From Tunturibacter gelidoferens (GTDB lineage Bacteria; Acidobacteriota; Terriglobia; Terriglobales; Acidobacteriaceae), in the NCBI RefSeq assembly GCF_040358255.1, contig NZ_CP132938.1, positions 2,480,001-2,544,000 of the forward strand: 64,000 nt of DNA, written 5' to 3'. Positions 1-11,347 of the stretch are shown here, one piece after another. The stretch's first letter is position 1. Each line of letters opens with the position of its first letter. A model generated the notes under the pieces. The model was given only the letters and a program-made list of their open reading frames with translations. It did no database searches and had not been told where the DNA came from. A program made the position numbers and the translations under genes.

Positions 1-1
1 T

Positions 2-1192
2 TTCGATTCTTCTTTGGCTGAGTTTGAAGAGCTTGCGAGGAGTGCCGGGGCCGAAGTGGCTGCAACCCTGATTCAGCGGCGGCCAAGGCCGGATCCAGCG
101 ACACTTGTAGGACAGGGAAAGCTGGAGGAGATCGAAGGGGTGATTGCCTCGACGGGAGCGGATCTGGTGCTGTTTGATCATGATCTTTCTCCGTCGCAGT
201 TGCGGAATCTGGAGGCGAAGCTGCCTTGCCGGGTCATCGATCGAACGCAGTTGATTCTGGATATCTTCGCGAGACATGCGCGGACGCGGGAAGGTCAGCT
301 ACAGGTAGAGCTGGCACAACTGGAGTATCAGCTGCCCCGGTTGGCTGGACGCGGGAAGTCGATGTCTCAACTGGGCGGCGGTATCGGGACCCGTGGACCG
401 GGTGAGACACAACTGGAGACGGATCGAAGGAAGATCAATCTGCGAATTGATCATGTGAAAGAGCAGCTCGAGTCAGTGCGGCGAATTCGCCGGCAACAGA
501 GGCAGAGGAGAGAGGCGGTTCCGGTGCCGGTGGTGGCGCTGGTCGGCTATACCAACGCAGGGAAGAGCACACTCTTCAACGCTCTGACAGAGGCGGGAGT
601 GCTGGAGTCTTCGCGAATGTTCGCTACGCTCGATCCCAAGCTAAGGCAGTTGACGCTGCCTTCGCGGAGGAAGATTTTGCTGTCAGATACGGTAGGGTTT
701 ATCCGCAATCTGCCCCACACGCTGGTTACGAGTTTTCGGGCTACGCTGGAGGAAGTAGAGCGAGCGGAGCTGCTGCTGCATATTCGCGATGCGTCGAGTC
801 CAATGGTGGATGAGCAGAAGATGCAGGTTGAGAAGGTGTTGGCCGAGCTGGATGTTTCGAATAAGCCTGTGATCGAAGTGTTGAACAAGATTGACCTGGT
901 CGGGAGCGACGGTGGTATGCCTATGGGAGCGCCGGGAAGCATCGCAGTCTCCGGCTTGAAAAAGCTCGGGCTGGACCATTTGCTGGGTGCGATCGATGCT
1001 GCATTAGTTGTGGATCCACTGATTGAGATGCAGTTTCGTCTGCCGCAGTCGGAGGGAGCTGTGATGGCCGCTCTGGAGGCGGGTGCGGTGGTGGAGGGAA
1101 AGCGGTTCGAGGGAAATCTGGCGTACGTTACGGCGCGAGGGCCAGCTTCTCTGCTGAACCGGTTCAGAAGATTCCACGAGCGGGTGGGCTGA
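2..1192 (+). CDS. hflX: Ribosome-associated GTPase HflX (5' end outside the window)
   Basis: HflX is a ribosome-binding GTPase of the Obg-HflX group that helps split or rescue ribosomes under stress. The visible part has the HflX N-terminal domain ([25 protein letters not shown]), then the Gly-rich linker [19 protein letters not shown], then the G domain with G1 [10 protein letters not shown]3 DTVGF and G4 NKID. The first possible start is a TTG at 14, but the frame is open back to the left edge and the residues before it (FDSS) fit the HflX family, so the true start lies upstream. The C-terminus is complete and ends at a TGA. There is no close partner downstream, because about 370 bases separate it from the atp operon. 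The assignment is firm. Confidence 0.95.
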   Translation, partial: FDSSLAEFEELARSAGAEVAATLIQRRPRPDPATLVGQGKLEEIEGVIASTGADLVLFDHDLSPSQLRNLEAKLPCRVIDRTQLILDIFARHARTREGQLQVELAQLEYQLPRLAGRGKSMSQLGGGIGTRGPGETQLETDRRKINLRIDHVKEQLESVRRIRRQQRQRREAVPVPVVALVGYTNAGKSTLFNALTEAGVLESSRMFATLDPKLRQLTLPSRRKILLSDTVGFIRNLPHTLVTSFRATLEEVERAELLLHIRDASSPMVDEQKMQVEKVLAELDVSNKPVIEVLNKIDLVGSDGGMPMGAPGSIAVSGLKKLGLDHLLGAIDAALVVDPLIEMQFRLPQSEGAVMAALEAGAVVEGKRFEGNLAYVTARGPASLLNRFRRFHERVG

Positions 1193-1562
1193 TTATCTAA
1201 AAAGGCTCATTAACTAGCATAGGCCGCCTGACGAGGAGCGGAGGTGGTGTCCTCAATCACGCGACCTATGTGACCCAGAGCTTAGGGTCCAGGTGGTACG
1301 TTTAAGTCTAGTCCTTTGCTTCAGGAAGTCAAAGGAAAGGTGGAAATAATTCCTTGTAATAGCGAGCGACGATGGTCGTGCGATTATCGTTCAGCGTGGC
1401 CGATATTCATCGGCGGGTTGGTTGACACCCTTGTAATCGCTTTGCTAAAACTAGGTGTACCTCGAACCATCATGCAGCTCCTGAGCCAGTGTTTCTGGAA
1501 CAGAGTAGCGGTGTGAGACCGCTCACGACAGGACATCCAAGCGGCCCCGGCCGACCCCATTC
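1193..1562. other. Intergenic spacer hflX-atp, no gene recognised
   Basis: This 370-base stretch separates hflX from the ATP synthase operon and must hold the atp promoter. A 66-codon frame opening with TTG at 1316 has no recognisable family, no ribosome binding site and no conserved neighbour, so it is not called. No tRNA-like or strong terminator-like structure was seen. Confidence 0.5.
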
Positions 1563-2030
1563 ATGGATCAGATACTGAATCAACTCGGTGGACTTGTGCT
1601 CGGCTCTGTGCCGACGATTGTTCTATTCATTCTGTTGGTGGCAGCTTATGGGCTGCTTGTCCGGCGCCCGTTGGATCGGGTGCTGGCAGAGCGGCGGGCA
1701 CGTACCTCAGGCGCAATCGAACAGGCTCGAAGGTCGATCGCCGCTGCTGAGGCGGAGACCGCGGCCTACGAAGAAAGGCTGCGCAACGCCAGGATCGAGA
1801 TCTTTCAGATGCGCGATAAGAAACTGAAGCAGTGGAATGCGGAGCGTGAGGCGGCACTTGCGCAGGTTCGTCAGCATACACAGGATCGAGTTCATGGAGC
1901 TAAGCAGGAGATTGCGCAGAGCGCCCATGAGGCGCGGCTCCAGATTGCAGAAATGAGCGAAGAGTTAAGCTCGCGCATTCTCAACGCGGTGCTTCCGGCT
2001 GGCGTTCATGCGACGGAGGTTGCACAGTGA
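1563..2030 (+). CDS. atpF: ATP synthase F0 subunit b' (short b-type)
   Basis: This is a 155-residue b-type subunit of the F0 peripheral stalk. Residues about 13-33 (GSVPTIVLFILLVAAYGLL) form one membrane helix. It is followed by the family motif RRPLDRVLAERRARTSGAIE and a long charged helix that would pair with the second b subunit. There is no signal peptide. It is the first gene of the operon; its stop overlaps the GTG start of the next b subunit (GTGA at 2027-2030), which implies translational coupling. Genomes with two b-type subunits normally build a b-b' heterodimer, so the pair together fills the stalk role. Calling this one b' rather than b is a convention based on order and length. 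Confidence 0.88.
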   Translation: MDQILNQLGGLVLGSVPTIVLFILLVAAYGLLVRRPLDRVLAERRARTSGAIEQARRSIAAAEAETAAYEERLRNARIEIFQMRDKKLKQWNAEREAALAQVRQHTQDRVHGAKQEIAQSAHEARLQIAEMSEELSSRILNAVLPAGVHATEVAQ

Positions 2031-2749
2031 AGACTTCCTTTGTAAAGAGGCTTTTGCCCGTTGTTATTTTGATTGGTTTTCTATTTGCGCCGACCTGCCA
2101 GGTGAAGGCGCAGGATGCAAGTGTTCCGAGCGCAAACGCCGGACAGCAGGCACCTGAGGCGCAGTCGCCGGAGAAGAGTCAGCAGGAAGAAGATGAGAAC
2201 GACAAGTATCTCCATTCGCCCATGGTGCGTGCTCTCGGGGCGAAGGTTGGCTTGAACGCTGAGCAGGCGGCCACGGCGTTTACGGTTGCCAACTTTGTGG
2301 TCCTCGCTGGGCTCGTGGGGTGGTTCCTGGCAAAGACCTTGCCAAAGACGTTTCGCGATCGGAACACGTCGATTCAGAAGCAGCTTGTTGACGCGCGTTC
2401 GGCGACCGAAGATGCCAATGCCCGGCTGAGCAGTGTGGAAGGTCGTCTGAGTAAGCTCGACGGTGAAATCGCCGCGATGCGCGCCCAGGCAGAGAAGGAT
2501 TCAGCGCTTGATGAGCGGCGCATCGCTGCGAGCGTGGAAGAGGAGAAGCAGAAGATTTTAGCGGCTGCGGAGCAGGAGATCACAGCCGCGACGGCTCTTG
2601 CGCAGCGACAGATTCAGCAGTATGCGGCAGAACTTGCTATCGAACAGGCAGCACGCAAGCTGGTAGTAACGGCGGAGACTGACCGTCTGCTGGTGCAGAG
2701 TTTTGCGCAGCGGCTGACGGGCGACGATTCAAAGAAAGGGCAAAACTAA
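2027..2749 (+). CDS. atpF: ATP synthase F0 subunit b, long form with N-terminal signal-like segment
   Basis: A 240-residue b-type stalk subunit. The C-terminal two thirds are typical: a membrane helix at about residues 83-102 (FTVANFVVLAGLVGWFLAK), a PKTFRDRNTSIQKQL stretch and a long Ala/Glu/Gln-rich coiled coil ending in a region thought to contact delta. The N-terminus is odd. Residues 1-29 look like a cleavable Sec signal peptide (basic MKTSFVKR, hydrophobic core, VKAQD cleavage-like end), followed by about 50 polar, Gln/Glu-rich residues. A cleaved signal would put the N-terminus outside, matching the usual topology of b. The GTG start overlaps the preceding stop, and its own stop overlaps the ATG of atpH (TAATG). 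Confidence 0.88.
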   Translation: MKTSFVKRLLPVVILIGFLFAPTCQVKAQDASVPSANAGQQAPEAQSPEKSQQEEDENDKYLHSPMVRALGAKVGLNAEQAATAFTVANFVVLAGLVGWFLAKTLPKTFRDRNTSIQKQLVDARSATEDANARLSSVEGRLSKLDGEIAAMRAQAEKDSALDERRIAASVEEEKQKILAAAEQEITAATALAQRQIQQYAAELAIEQAARKLVVTAETDRLLVQSFAQRLTGDDSKKGQN

Positions 2750-3288
2750 TGTCTGTCCTTTCGTTGCGATATGCACACGCGTTTGCGTCGGTTGCCGCTT
2801 CTGCTCACCTTAACGCAGCTGCGGCTCAACAGCAGCTAGGTGATTTCAGTGGAACGCTCGCCGGGAGCCATGATCTGCGGGAAGTGTTGATGAATCCTTC
2901 GATCGCGAATGAGCAAAAGTTGAGAGTGCTCGATGCGATTGCCGGACGCATTGGGATGTTCCCGCAGGTGCGGAACTTTATTGCCGTGATTATGGATCAT
3001 CAGCGCCTCGATGAGTTGAACGAGATTCTCAGTGAGTACCATGTCCTTGCCGACGAGCAATCCAACATGGCTGAGGCGGAGATTACGAGTGCACGGCCTC
3101 TGAACGACCAGGATCGTGCGGAGCTCGAGGCTCAGGTTGCGAAGCTTGCAGGGGGACGCGTTCGGGCTACCTATCACCAGGATGCAACCTTGTTGGGTGG
3201 GGCTGTGGTGCGACTTGGTTCCACCGTCTATGACGGGTCGATCCGGGGACAGTTGCAGCAGTTGAAGCAGAAGCTTGTGAACGCGTAG
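2749..3288 (+). CDS. atpH: ATP synthase F1 subunit delta
   Basis: A 179-residue delta (OSCP) subunit that ties the b stalk to the top of the alpha-beta hexamer. It starts with the family pattern LRYAHAFASVAAS, continues with a six-helix N-domain (LREVLMNPSIANEQKLRVLDAI), and ends with the conserved C-terminal segment LGGAVVRLGSTVYDGSIRGQLQQLK. Its length is normal for bacteria (about 175-180). The start overlaps the stop of the b subunit by one base, so the F0 stalk genes and delta are likely co-translated. A 62-base spacer separates it from atpA. Confidence 0.95.
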   Translation: MSVLSLRYAHAFASVAASAHLNAAAAQQQLGDFSGTLAGSHDLREVLMNPSIANEQKLRVLDAIAGRIGMFPQVRNFIAVIMDHQRLDELNEILSEYHVLADEQSNMAEAEITSARPLNDQDRAELEAQVAKLAGGRVRATYHQDATLLGGAVVRLGSTVYDGSIRGQLQQLKQKLVNA

Positions 3289-3341
3289 AGTCTTGCCGGT
3301 GACGGCGCTAAGTTTTTTTAGATTTGACACGAATCGAGTAG

Positions 3342-4910
<1,569 letters not shown>

Positions 4911-4913
4911 ACC

Positions 4914-6005
4914 ATGGCAAACGTACTCGATTTACGGCGTCGCATCCGCAGTGTGAAGAACACGCGGCAGATCACGAAAGCCATGAAGATGGTTTCGGCG
5001 GCTAAGCTGCGCCGCGCGCAGGAGCGTGCCATGCAGGCTCGGCCCTACGCGCAGATGCTGATCAACGTGCTGGAGTCCCTGGTACGCCGCACCGATATCT
5101 ACAACGAGCAGACCGGCGAGATTCTTCATCCTTTGTTGATTGAGCGTGAAGAGAAGAACGTACTTGTCGTTGTGATTGCCGGTGACAAGGGATTTGCAGG
5201 CGGTTTCAACTCCAATGTGGGGAAGGCAGCGCAGAAGTTCATCGATACTCGCGTAGCGAGAGGACAGAACATCGATCTTGAGCCCATTGGCAAGAAGGCG
5301 ATTGGCTTCTACAAGAGAAAGTTTCCAGCGGCGAACTACGAGAAGACCGAAGAGCACTACGACAACGATCTCGCAATCCACTACGATACGATCCGTCATC
5401 GTGCAGCACAGATCGAAGTTGCGGCGGAGCATCCGGACCTGCTGGTTAAAACCGAATTTGAGGCTGTCTCCAAGCTGGCGCACTCGATCATCGAACGTTA
5501 CGAACGGTCGGAGATTGACTCTGTTTATCTCGTCTACAACGAGTTCAAGTCGGTGCTGCAGCAGAGGATCGTCGTAGAAAAGCTGCTGCCGATTGTCGAG
5601 CTTGGAGCTCACAACGTTGAGTCTTCCCTGGAGCCTACCCAGGAGGAGCGCGATGCTGCTGTTCGGGCGGCGCAATCGGAAGGCATCAGCGTTCACGTGC
5701 CCGAAGCCAGCGAGATGGAAGAAGAAGCCAAGAAATTTGGCACCGCCGATGTCGACTACATCTTCGACCAGTCGCCGGAGAGACTCTTCCGGCATCTGAT
5801 GCCTCGTTATGTGACGACGGTGATCTTTCATGCTTTGCTGGAGTCTACTGCTGCGGAACACGCAGCGCGCATGACGGCAACCGATGCTGCGACGAAAAAT
5901 GCGGGCGATCTGATTGACAGCTTGAGCCTCACCATGAACCGCGTAAGGCAGGCAGCAATTACCAAAGAAATTATCGAGATTGTGAGTGGTGCGGCTGCCC
6001 TGTAA
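4914..6005 (+). CDS. atpG: ATP synthase F1 subunit gamma, with long internal insert
   Basis: Central rotor shaft of F1. The N-terminal helix (LRRRIRSVKNTRQITKAMKMVSAAKLRRAQ), the loop IAGDKGFAGGFN, and the C-terminal helix (AARMTATDAATKNAGDLID, then NRVRQAAITKEI) are all conserved. At 363 residues it is about 70 longer than the usual 285-300. Most of the extra length is an acidic stretch at about residues 229-280 (GAHNVESSLEPTQEERD through EMEEEAKKFGTADVD), inserted in the Rossmann-like domain before the segment that leads into the C-terminal helix. The insert keeps frame and codon style, so it is not a sequencing artefact. The gene starts three bases after the atpA stop. Confidence 0.96.
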   Translation: MANVLDLRRRIRSVKNTRQITKAMKMVSAAKLRRAQERAMQARPYAQMLINVLESLVRRTDIYNEQTGEILHPLLIEREEKNVLVVVIAGDKGFAGGFNSNVGKAAQKFIDTRVARGQNIDLEPIGKKAIGFYKRKFPAANYEKTEEHYDNDLAIHYDTIRHRAAQIEVAAEHPDLLVKTEFEAVSKLAHSIIERYERSEIDSVYLVYNEFKSVLQQRIVVEKLLPIVELGAHNVESSLEPTQEERDAAVRAAQSEGISVHVPEASEMEEEAKKFGTADVDYIFDQSPERLFRHLMPRYVTTVIFHALLESTAAEHAARMTATDAATKNAGDLIDSLSLTMNRVRQAAITKEIIEIVSGAAAL

Positions 6006-6023
6006 GTGAGAGAGCCGCAATAA

Positions 6024-7478
<1,455 letters not shown>

Positions 7479-7481
7479 CCA

Positions 7482-7916
7482 ATGGCAGAGACGACGAGCA
7501 ATTCGGGTTTGTTAGCGGTTCGGCTGGTTACGCCGGACCGTGTTCTGCTGGATGCGACGGCGGAGGCGGTGGAGTTGCCGTCGATGTCGGGGTATCTCGA
7601 AGCGCTGTATGGCGCGGCGCCGCTGCTTGCGGAGCTTGGTGCTGGTGAGGTCCGGTTGCATGGTGGAAGCTCTGGCGATCAGAAGTTCTTTGTTGCCTGG
7701 GGCTTCGTGGAGGTTCTGCCGGAGCGTGTCACGATTCTGGCGGAGACCGCGCTGCATCCGAACGAGATTGACACCGCCGAGGCTCAGAAGGAGCTTCAAG
7801 AGGGGCAGAAGCTCTGGAACGAGGCTGGCGACGACGGTGAGAAGTACGACGAAGCTAACGCGATTACTCGGAAGGCTGAAGAGAAGATCGCTTCGGCTCA
7901 GGGTAAGAGCAGCTAG
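7482..7916 (+). CDS. atpC: ATP synthase F1 subunit epsilon
   Basis: A 144-residue epsilon subunit that binds gamma and can regulate hydrolysis. The N-terminal beta-sandwich is clear (LAVRLVTPDRVLLDATAEAVELPSMSGYLEALYGAAPLLAEL, matching the family pattern of P...G.f..l..HaPl.). A helical C-terminal region with EAQKELQEGQKLWNEA follows. The usual histidine in the HAPL motif is replaced (GAAPLL). It starts three bases after atpD and is the last gene of the operon, directly before a strong terminator. Confidence 0.93.
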   Translation: MAETTSNSGLLAVRLVTPDRVLLDATAEAVELPSMSGYLEALYGAAPLLAELGAGEVRLHGGSSGDQKFFVAWGFVEVLPERVTILAETALHPNEIDTAEAQKELQEGQKLWNEAGDDGEKYDEANAITRKAEEKIASAQGKSS

Positions 7917-7930
7917 CACACGAGAACTTC

Positions 7931-7957
7931 AAAAGCCGCCTGCGGGCGGCTTTTTTC
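7931..7957 (+). terminator. Rho-independent terminator of the atp operon
   Basis: A perfect 10-bp stem (AAAAGCCGCC / GGCGGCTTTT) closes a TGCG tetraloop and runs into a T-rich tract (TTTTTTCTTTTT). It starts 14 bases after the atpC stop and closes the operon. Confidence 0.95.
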
Positions 7958-7976
7958 TTTTTAGAGATTCCCTTTC

Positions 7977-8227
7977 CGGGGGTACCCCCTGGGGGGTATC
8001 TGCGTGCAAGCTCCCTTAAATGAATGAGTTAAGAATTTACGTTTTTGCAAAATGGTCTAAACAAAAGGGTTGCGGGTAAATTCGTCTTTCTAAAAGCGTT
8101 ATGAGTTTTCGGCCTGATTAGATGTTTTTATTTCCTCTACTTCATAAGCATAGTTGATTCGGCATAACTAATACGCCACGCGTAAGTGCATTGTGATGAA
8201 TGAGATATGTGACTTAGGGGCTTGACA
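7977..8227 (+). repeat. Intergenic repeat family B, copy 1
   Basis: This stretch has no gene but matches, in the same order, a second intergenic region at 34350-34614. Shared landmarks are GGGGGTACCCCC at the left end, GCAAAAT(G/A)GTC followed by GGGTTGCGG, then GCATAACTAAT(A/G)CGCCACG, and GGGCTTGACA at the right end. Similarity is patchy between landmarks. It may be a short non-autonomous mobile repeat or a conserved transcribed RNA; the sequence alone does not decide. Confidence 0.65.
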
Positions 8228-8236
8228 ACGACTTTT

Positions 8237-8443
8237 GTCCCTGCCGGACGGGCGCCCTGCGCGGGCTGCGGTCACTTCGTGACTTGTGTACCTTGTTGTG
8301 TCGCGTTAAAAGCTTTGGTCCTCCCGCTGGTCGGAGAGGATGGGTGCCGACCAGCGGGAGGACCTGTGGTGCTGGTGTTGCCAAGACCGGTAGACGAGTC
8401 ACGAAGTGACCGCCCCACGCGTAGTGGGCCCGTCTGGCAGGAC
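8237..8443. repeat. Intergenic repeat family A, palindromic double copy
   Basis: Two arms of about 97 bases face each other (8237-8334 and 8347-8443) around a 12-base centre. Each arm carries CTGCC(G/A)GACGGGC, then GCGGTCACTTCGTGAC, then GGTCCTCCCGCTGGTCGG. The right arm is the reverse complement of the left with scattered changes. Single arms of the same family occur at 33011-33149 and 37795-37888. It lies between the atp terminator and the convergent end of aroDE. A fold-back of this size resembles a MITE-like or other palindromic repeat. Confidence 0.85.
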
Positions 8444-8450
8444 ACTTTCT

Positions 8451-10043
8451 TCAGGAAGCTTTTTTCGTCTTGGCTGTGGGTGCAGGAGTCTCCGCGGCAG
8501 ATTCGGCCTGCTGGCGTAGAGCGTGGATGACGACGCGCAGCATCTCCTCTTCTGGAGCAGGTTTTCCGGTGAAGATCTCGAACTGGCGCGCTCCCTGTTG
8601 TACGAACATCTCGATGCCCGTGATGATGGGGATGCTGTGCTGGCGTGCGAGGCGCAGGAGTGGGGTTTCGAGTGGGTTGTAGACGAGATCAAAGACCAGC
8701 TTGGTGTTGAGATCTGCAGCTTCGAGGATTTGCGCGCCCTTGATGCCGGTCATGCCGATGGGAGTCGCATTGACGATTACGTCGAAGGTGGTCTTGGAGA
8801 GGGCGTCCTTCTTGATGGTCTTTGAACCGGACTGCTTCGCCAGCTTTTGCGCTGTTTCGGCGGTGCGATTCAGAATGAAGACCTCGGCTCCCTTGTCACG
8901 CATACCGAAGACAGCAGCGCGAGCGGCTCCGCCAGCCCCGAGGACGAGGGCCTTTGCTCCGCGAAGAGACAGGCGCTTCTCAATAGGTCCTGTAATGCCG
9001 GCGACGTCGGTGTTGAACCCGTAGAGCTTGCCGTCCTGGCGGAGGACCGTGTTACAGGCGCCGATTTTGGCGGAGAGGGGATCGGTCTTTTCGAGGTGCG
9101 CCATGATCTCCTGCTTGAGCGGCATGGTGACGCTGAGGCCCTGGATGGGAATCTCGTGGACGAGCTTGAGGAGGTCGGAGAGTTTGTTGGCCTGAAGCGC
9201 GAGATAGACAGCGTTGACGGTCTCGCGGCGGAATGCTGTGTTCATCATGATGGGCGAGAGCGAGCTTCGGATGGGATTGCCGGCGACGCCGTAGACCTTG
9301 GTGGCTGCGTCGACCTGATCGATGCGATAGGTTTCGATGAGTGTGCGGGCTGCGATCTGGCCTGGTCCGGTCTCTTCGCCGGTGGTTGCGGCGGCGAAGG
9401 TAAAGGCGCTGCCGGCGCGGACGCCGAGGACACGCGAGATGATGCCGGCATCGCCCATACAGATGCCGATGATGTTGGAGTGATCGTCCATGCGTTCGAT
9501 GAAGCGCATGAGGGTTACGTTGTCGGTGAGCGTCTTGGCAGTTGGGACTATCTTGATGAAGTCAGGTTGGAAGGGCTCAATGCGTTTGAAGATGTTTTCA
9601 AGATCCTTGGTGGCGGTAAAGTCGTGGTGGCTGACGATCAGCGCGACGCCTGTCTCACGAAGCTTTTGAATCTCGCCTTTTTTCAGACTCTCAGCGGATT
9701 CGAGCTCAAGATCGACGAGGTGGAAGCCGGAGGTTCCTGCCTTGGAAAGAATCTCCATCTGGGCGGCGAGGTTGCCGGCAAACTTACCGCCGTTGGCTGC
9801 GCGGCGGCAGGTGGCGATAGCGGTGACGGCGGTGTTTTCGCTAAGGAAGTGTTTCAGTTTAGGCAAGGCGAGGAGAGGCTTTTCCAGGTAGTCGAGGCGA
9901 AACTCGAGGAAAGGGGTCTCTTTGACAACGGCGCTGGCTTTTTCAAGCATCTCGACGGGAGTGCCGCCGATGATGGCCACGCAGACTTTGCCGATGCGGG
10001 AACGAAGAAATTGGGGGGCTACGGTGGGCACATTCACTCTCAT
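8451..10043 (-). CDS. aroDE: Bifunctional 3-dehydroquinate dehydratase / shikimate dehydrogenase
   Basis: A 530-residue fusion that carries out steps 3 and 4 of the shikimate pathway. Residues about 18-240 are a type I dehydroquinase: the substrate-binding FLEFRLDYLE, the catalytic His in VSHHDF, and the Schiff-base Lys in FIKIVPTAKT. Residues about 248-510 are an AroE domain: NPIRSSLSPIMMN, the catalytic Lys in VTMPLKQE, the substrate residues NTDVAGI and the NADP-binding loop GAGGAARAA. The C-terminal tail is Ala/Lys rich. The same fusion order is known from plants and several bacteria. Its 3' end abuts the palindromic repeat. It is divergent from pgeF, so each has its own promoter. Confidence 0.95.
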   Translation of the reverse strand: MRVNVPTVAPQFLRSRIGKVCVAIIGGTPVEMLEKASAVVKETPFLEFRLDYLEKPLLALPKLKHFLSENTAVTAIATCRRAANGGKFAGNLAAQMEILSKAGTSGFHLVDLELESAESLKKGEIQKLRETGVALIVSHHDFTATKDLENIFKRIEPFQPDFIKIVPTAKTLTDNVTLMRFIERMDDHSNIIGICMGDAGIISRVLGVRAGSAFTFAAATTGEETGPGQIAARTLIETYRIDQVDAATKVYGVAGNPIRSSLSPIMMNTAFRRETVNAVYLALQANKLSDLLKLVHEIPIQGLSVTMPLKQEIMAHLEKTDPLSAKIGACNTVLRQDGKLYGFNTDVAGITGPIEKRLSLRGAKALVLGAGGAARAAVFGMRDKGAEVFILNRTAETAQKLAKQSGSKTIKKDALSKTTFDVIVNATPIGMTGIKGAQILEAADLNTKLVFDLVYNPLETPLLRLARQHSIPIITGIEMFVQQGARQFEIFTGKPAPEEEMLRVVIHALRQQAESAAETPAPTAKTKKAS

Positions 10044-10351
10044 GTCTACAATCGCGGTATATTACAGACCCGCGGGGAAGGATGCAAATTTTTGTTGAAA
10101 TATAAGGGGGTTAGTTCATGCCCCTGCATCGTCAATTGTTTCCGTCTCTTTGGATGCGCGAAGCCTTGTTGCGGTACCTATAAAAAGTAGACTCTGCATC
10201 TTGAAGAATGTTACTGGGTACTGTTCCACTGGAAGAATGCGCGATGACATGACTGAGCGGACCCGGATTCCGGAATCGTTTGGTGAATCTCCTGGTAGGG
10301 AGAGACACTACGATCCAAGCTAAGGTAGACGTTCGAAGTAAAGGAGTTAGT
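10044..10351. other. Divergent intergenic region aroDE / pgeF
   Basis: A 308-base region between two divergent genes. It must carry both promoters. No conserved operator, repeat or small gene stands out. Confidence 0.45.
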
Positions 10352-11203
10352 GTGAGCGATGGGATTGAAACGATACGGGTTGGGGCCTGGCGGAGGTTTG
10401 GGTGGCTGAGACATGGGTTTAGTACCCGAGGTGGAGGAATTTCTACGATTTATGGGGGAAAATCGCTGAATCTAGGGTGGACCAAGGAGGATGAAACAAC
10501 GCTGGTGGCGGAGAATCGGCGTAATTTTTTGCGGTATGTCGATGGTGATTTGGGGGATAAACGTGGTTCCGTGCTGGTGGGAGTGCGGCAGATTCACTCC
10601 GATGTCGTGCACATCGTTCGCGAAGCGGATGGGGCGCTCGATGGGAAGTTGCAGACGGCGGATGGGAGGGCTGTGCTGGAGGGCGACGGGTTAATTACGA
10701 ACGTGCCGGGAGTGCTGGTGGGGGTGGGGACTGCGGATTGCGTTCCGGTGCTGGTGGTGGATCGGGAGAAGAGGGCGGTTGGAGCGTTTCATGCCGGATG
10801 GCGGGGGACGGTGGCGCAGATCGTGGAGCGTGGGGTGGCGATGATGATGACTGAGTACGGGTCGCGGGTGGAGGACCTGGAGGCGGCGGTGGGGCCGAGC
10901 ATCGGGGCTTGCTGCTACTCGGTGGGCCGGGAGGTTCACAGGGAGTTTAGGGAGCGATTTGCGTATGGTGAGGAGCTCTTCCGGGTTGGCGTGGGTGAGG
11001 AGGAGGAGAAGTTGTACCTGGATCTTTGGGAGGCAAATCGCAGGCAGTTGCTAGAGGCCGGAGTGGGCGAGGATCGCATCACTGTGGTTGGGGAGTGTTC
11101 CGCTTGCAAGGTGGATGCGGTGGGGGAGCTGAAGTACTTTTCGCATCGTGGGGAGAAGGGTGTTGCGGGGAGGATGTTGAGCGTGGTGGGTGTGGTTGGG
11201 TAG
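10352..11203 (+). CDS. pgeF: Polyphenol oxidase / purine nucleoside phosphorylase-like protein, YfiH (PgeF) family
   Basis: A 283-residue member of the YfiH/laccase-domain family. Members act on purine nucleosides, and in Escherichia coli YfiH edits misincorporated amino acids in peptidoglycan precursors. Family motifs in order are RQIHSDVV, GDGLIT, TADCVPVLVV, AFHAGWRG, GPSIGACCYSVG and YFSHRGEKGVAGR; the conserved His and Cys residues of the metal or active site are in them. The GTG at 10352 is preferred because AAGGAG lies five bases upstream; a TTG 72 bases earlier has no such site. It is monocistronic and divergent from aroDE. The catalytic role here is inferred from the family. Confidence 0.88.
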   Translation: MSDGIETIRVGAWRRFGWLRHGFSTRGGGISTIYGGKSLNLGWTKEDETTLVAENRRNFLRYVDGDLGDKRGSVLVGVRQIHSDVVHIVREADGALDGKLQTADGRAVLEGDGLITNVPGVLVGVGTADCVPVLVVDREKRAVGAFHAGWRGTVAQIVERGVAMMMTEYGSRVEDLEAAVGPSIGACCYSVGREVHREFRERFAYGEELFRVGVGEEEEKLYLDLWEANRRQLLEAGVGEDRITVVGECSACKVDAVGELKYFSHRGEKGVAGRMLSVVGVVG

Positions 11204-11318
11204 TTCTGAAAGTCAACGGTTCGATTGCTTAGGTCGAGACTTTTGGGTTGGCGAAGAAGGCGACGGCTGGAGTGTTTGGGCTGGAGGGTTCGAACGGTAT
11301 GGGGAGGTGGAATGTGTT

Positions 11319-11347
11319 GGGATCCTTCACTACGTTCAGGATGACAG
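11319..11347. repeat. Short dispersed repeat (CHPERSEG type), copy 1
   Basis: GGGATCCTTC(A/G)CT(A/G)CG(T/C)TCAGGATGACAG recurs at 13849. Its reverse complement translates as CHPERSEGS, a well-known spurious peptide of dispersed intergenic repeats. A degenerate copy with GACTTCGCTCAAGG follows near 11398. It fills the spacer between pgeF and the convergent peptidase gene. Confidence 0.75.

Noticed and set aside
1316..1516. 66-codon open frame between hflX and the atp operon
   Set aside because: It starts with TTG, lacks a ribosome binding site and has no family resemblance; chance frames of this size are common here.
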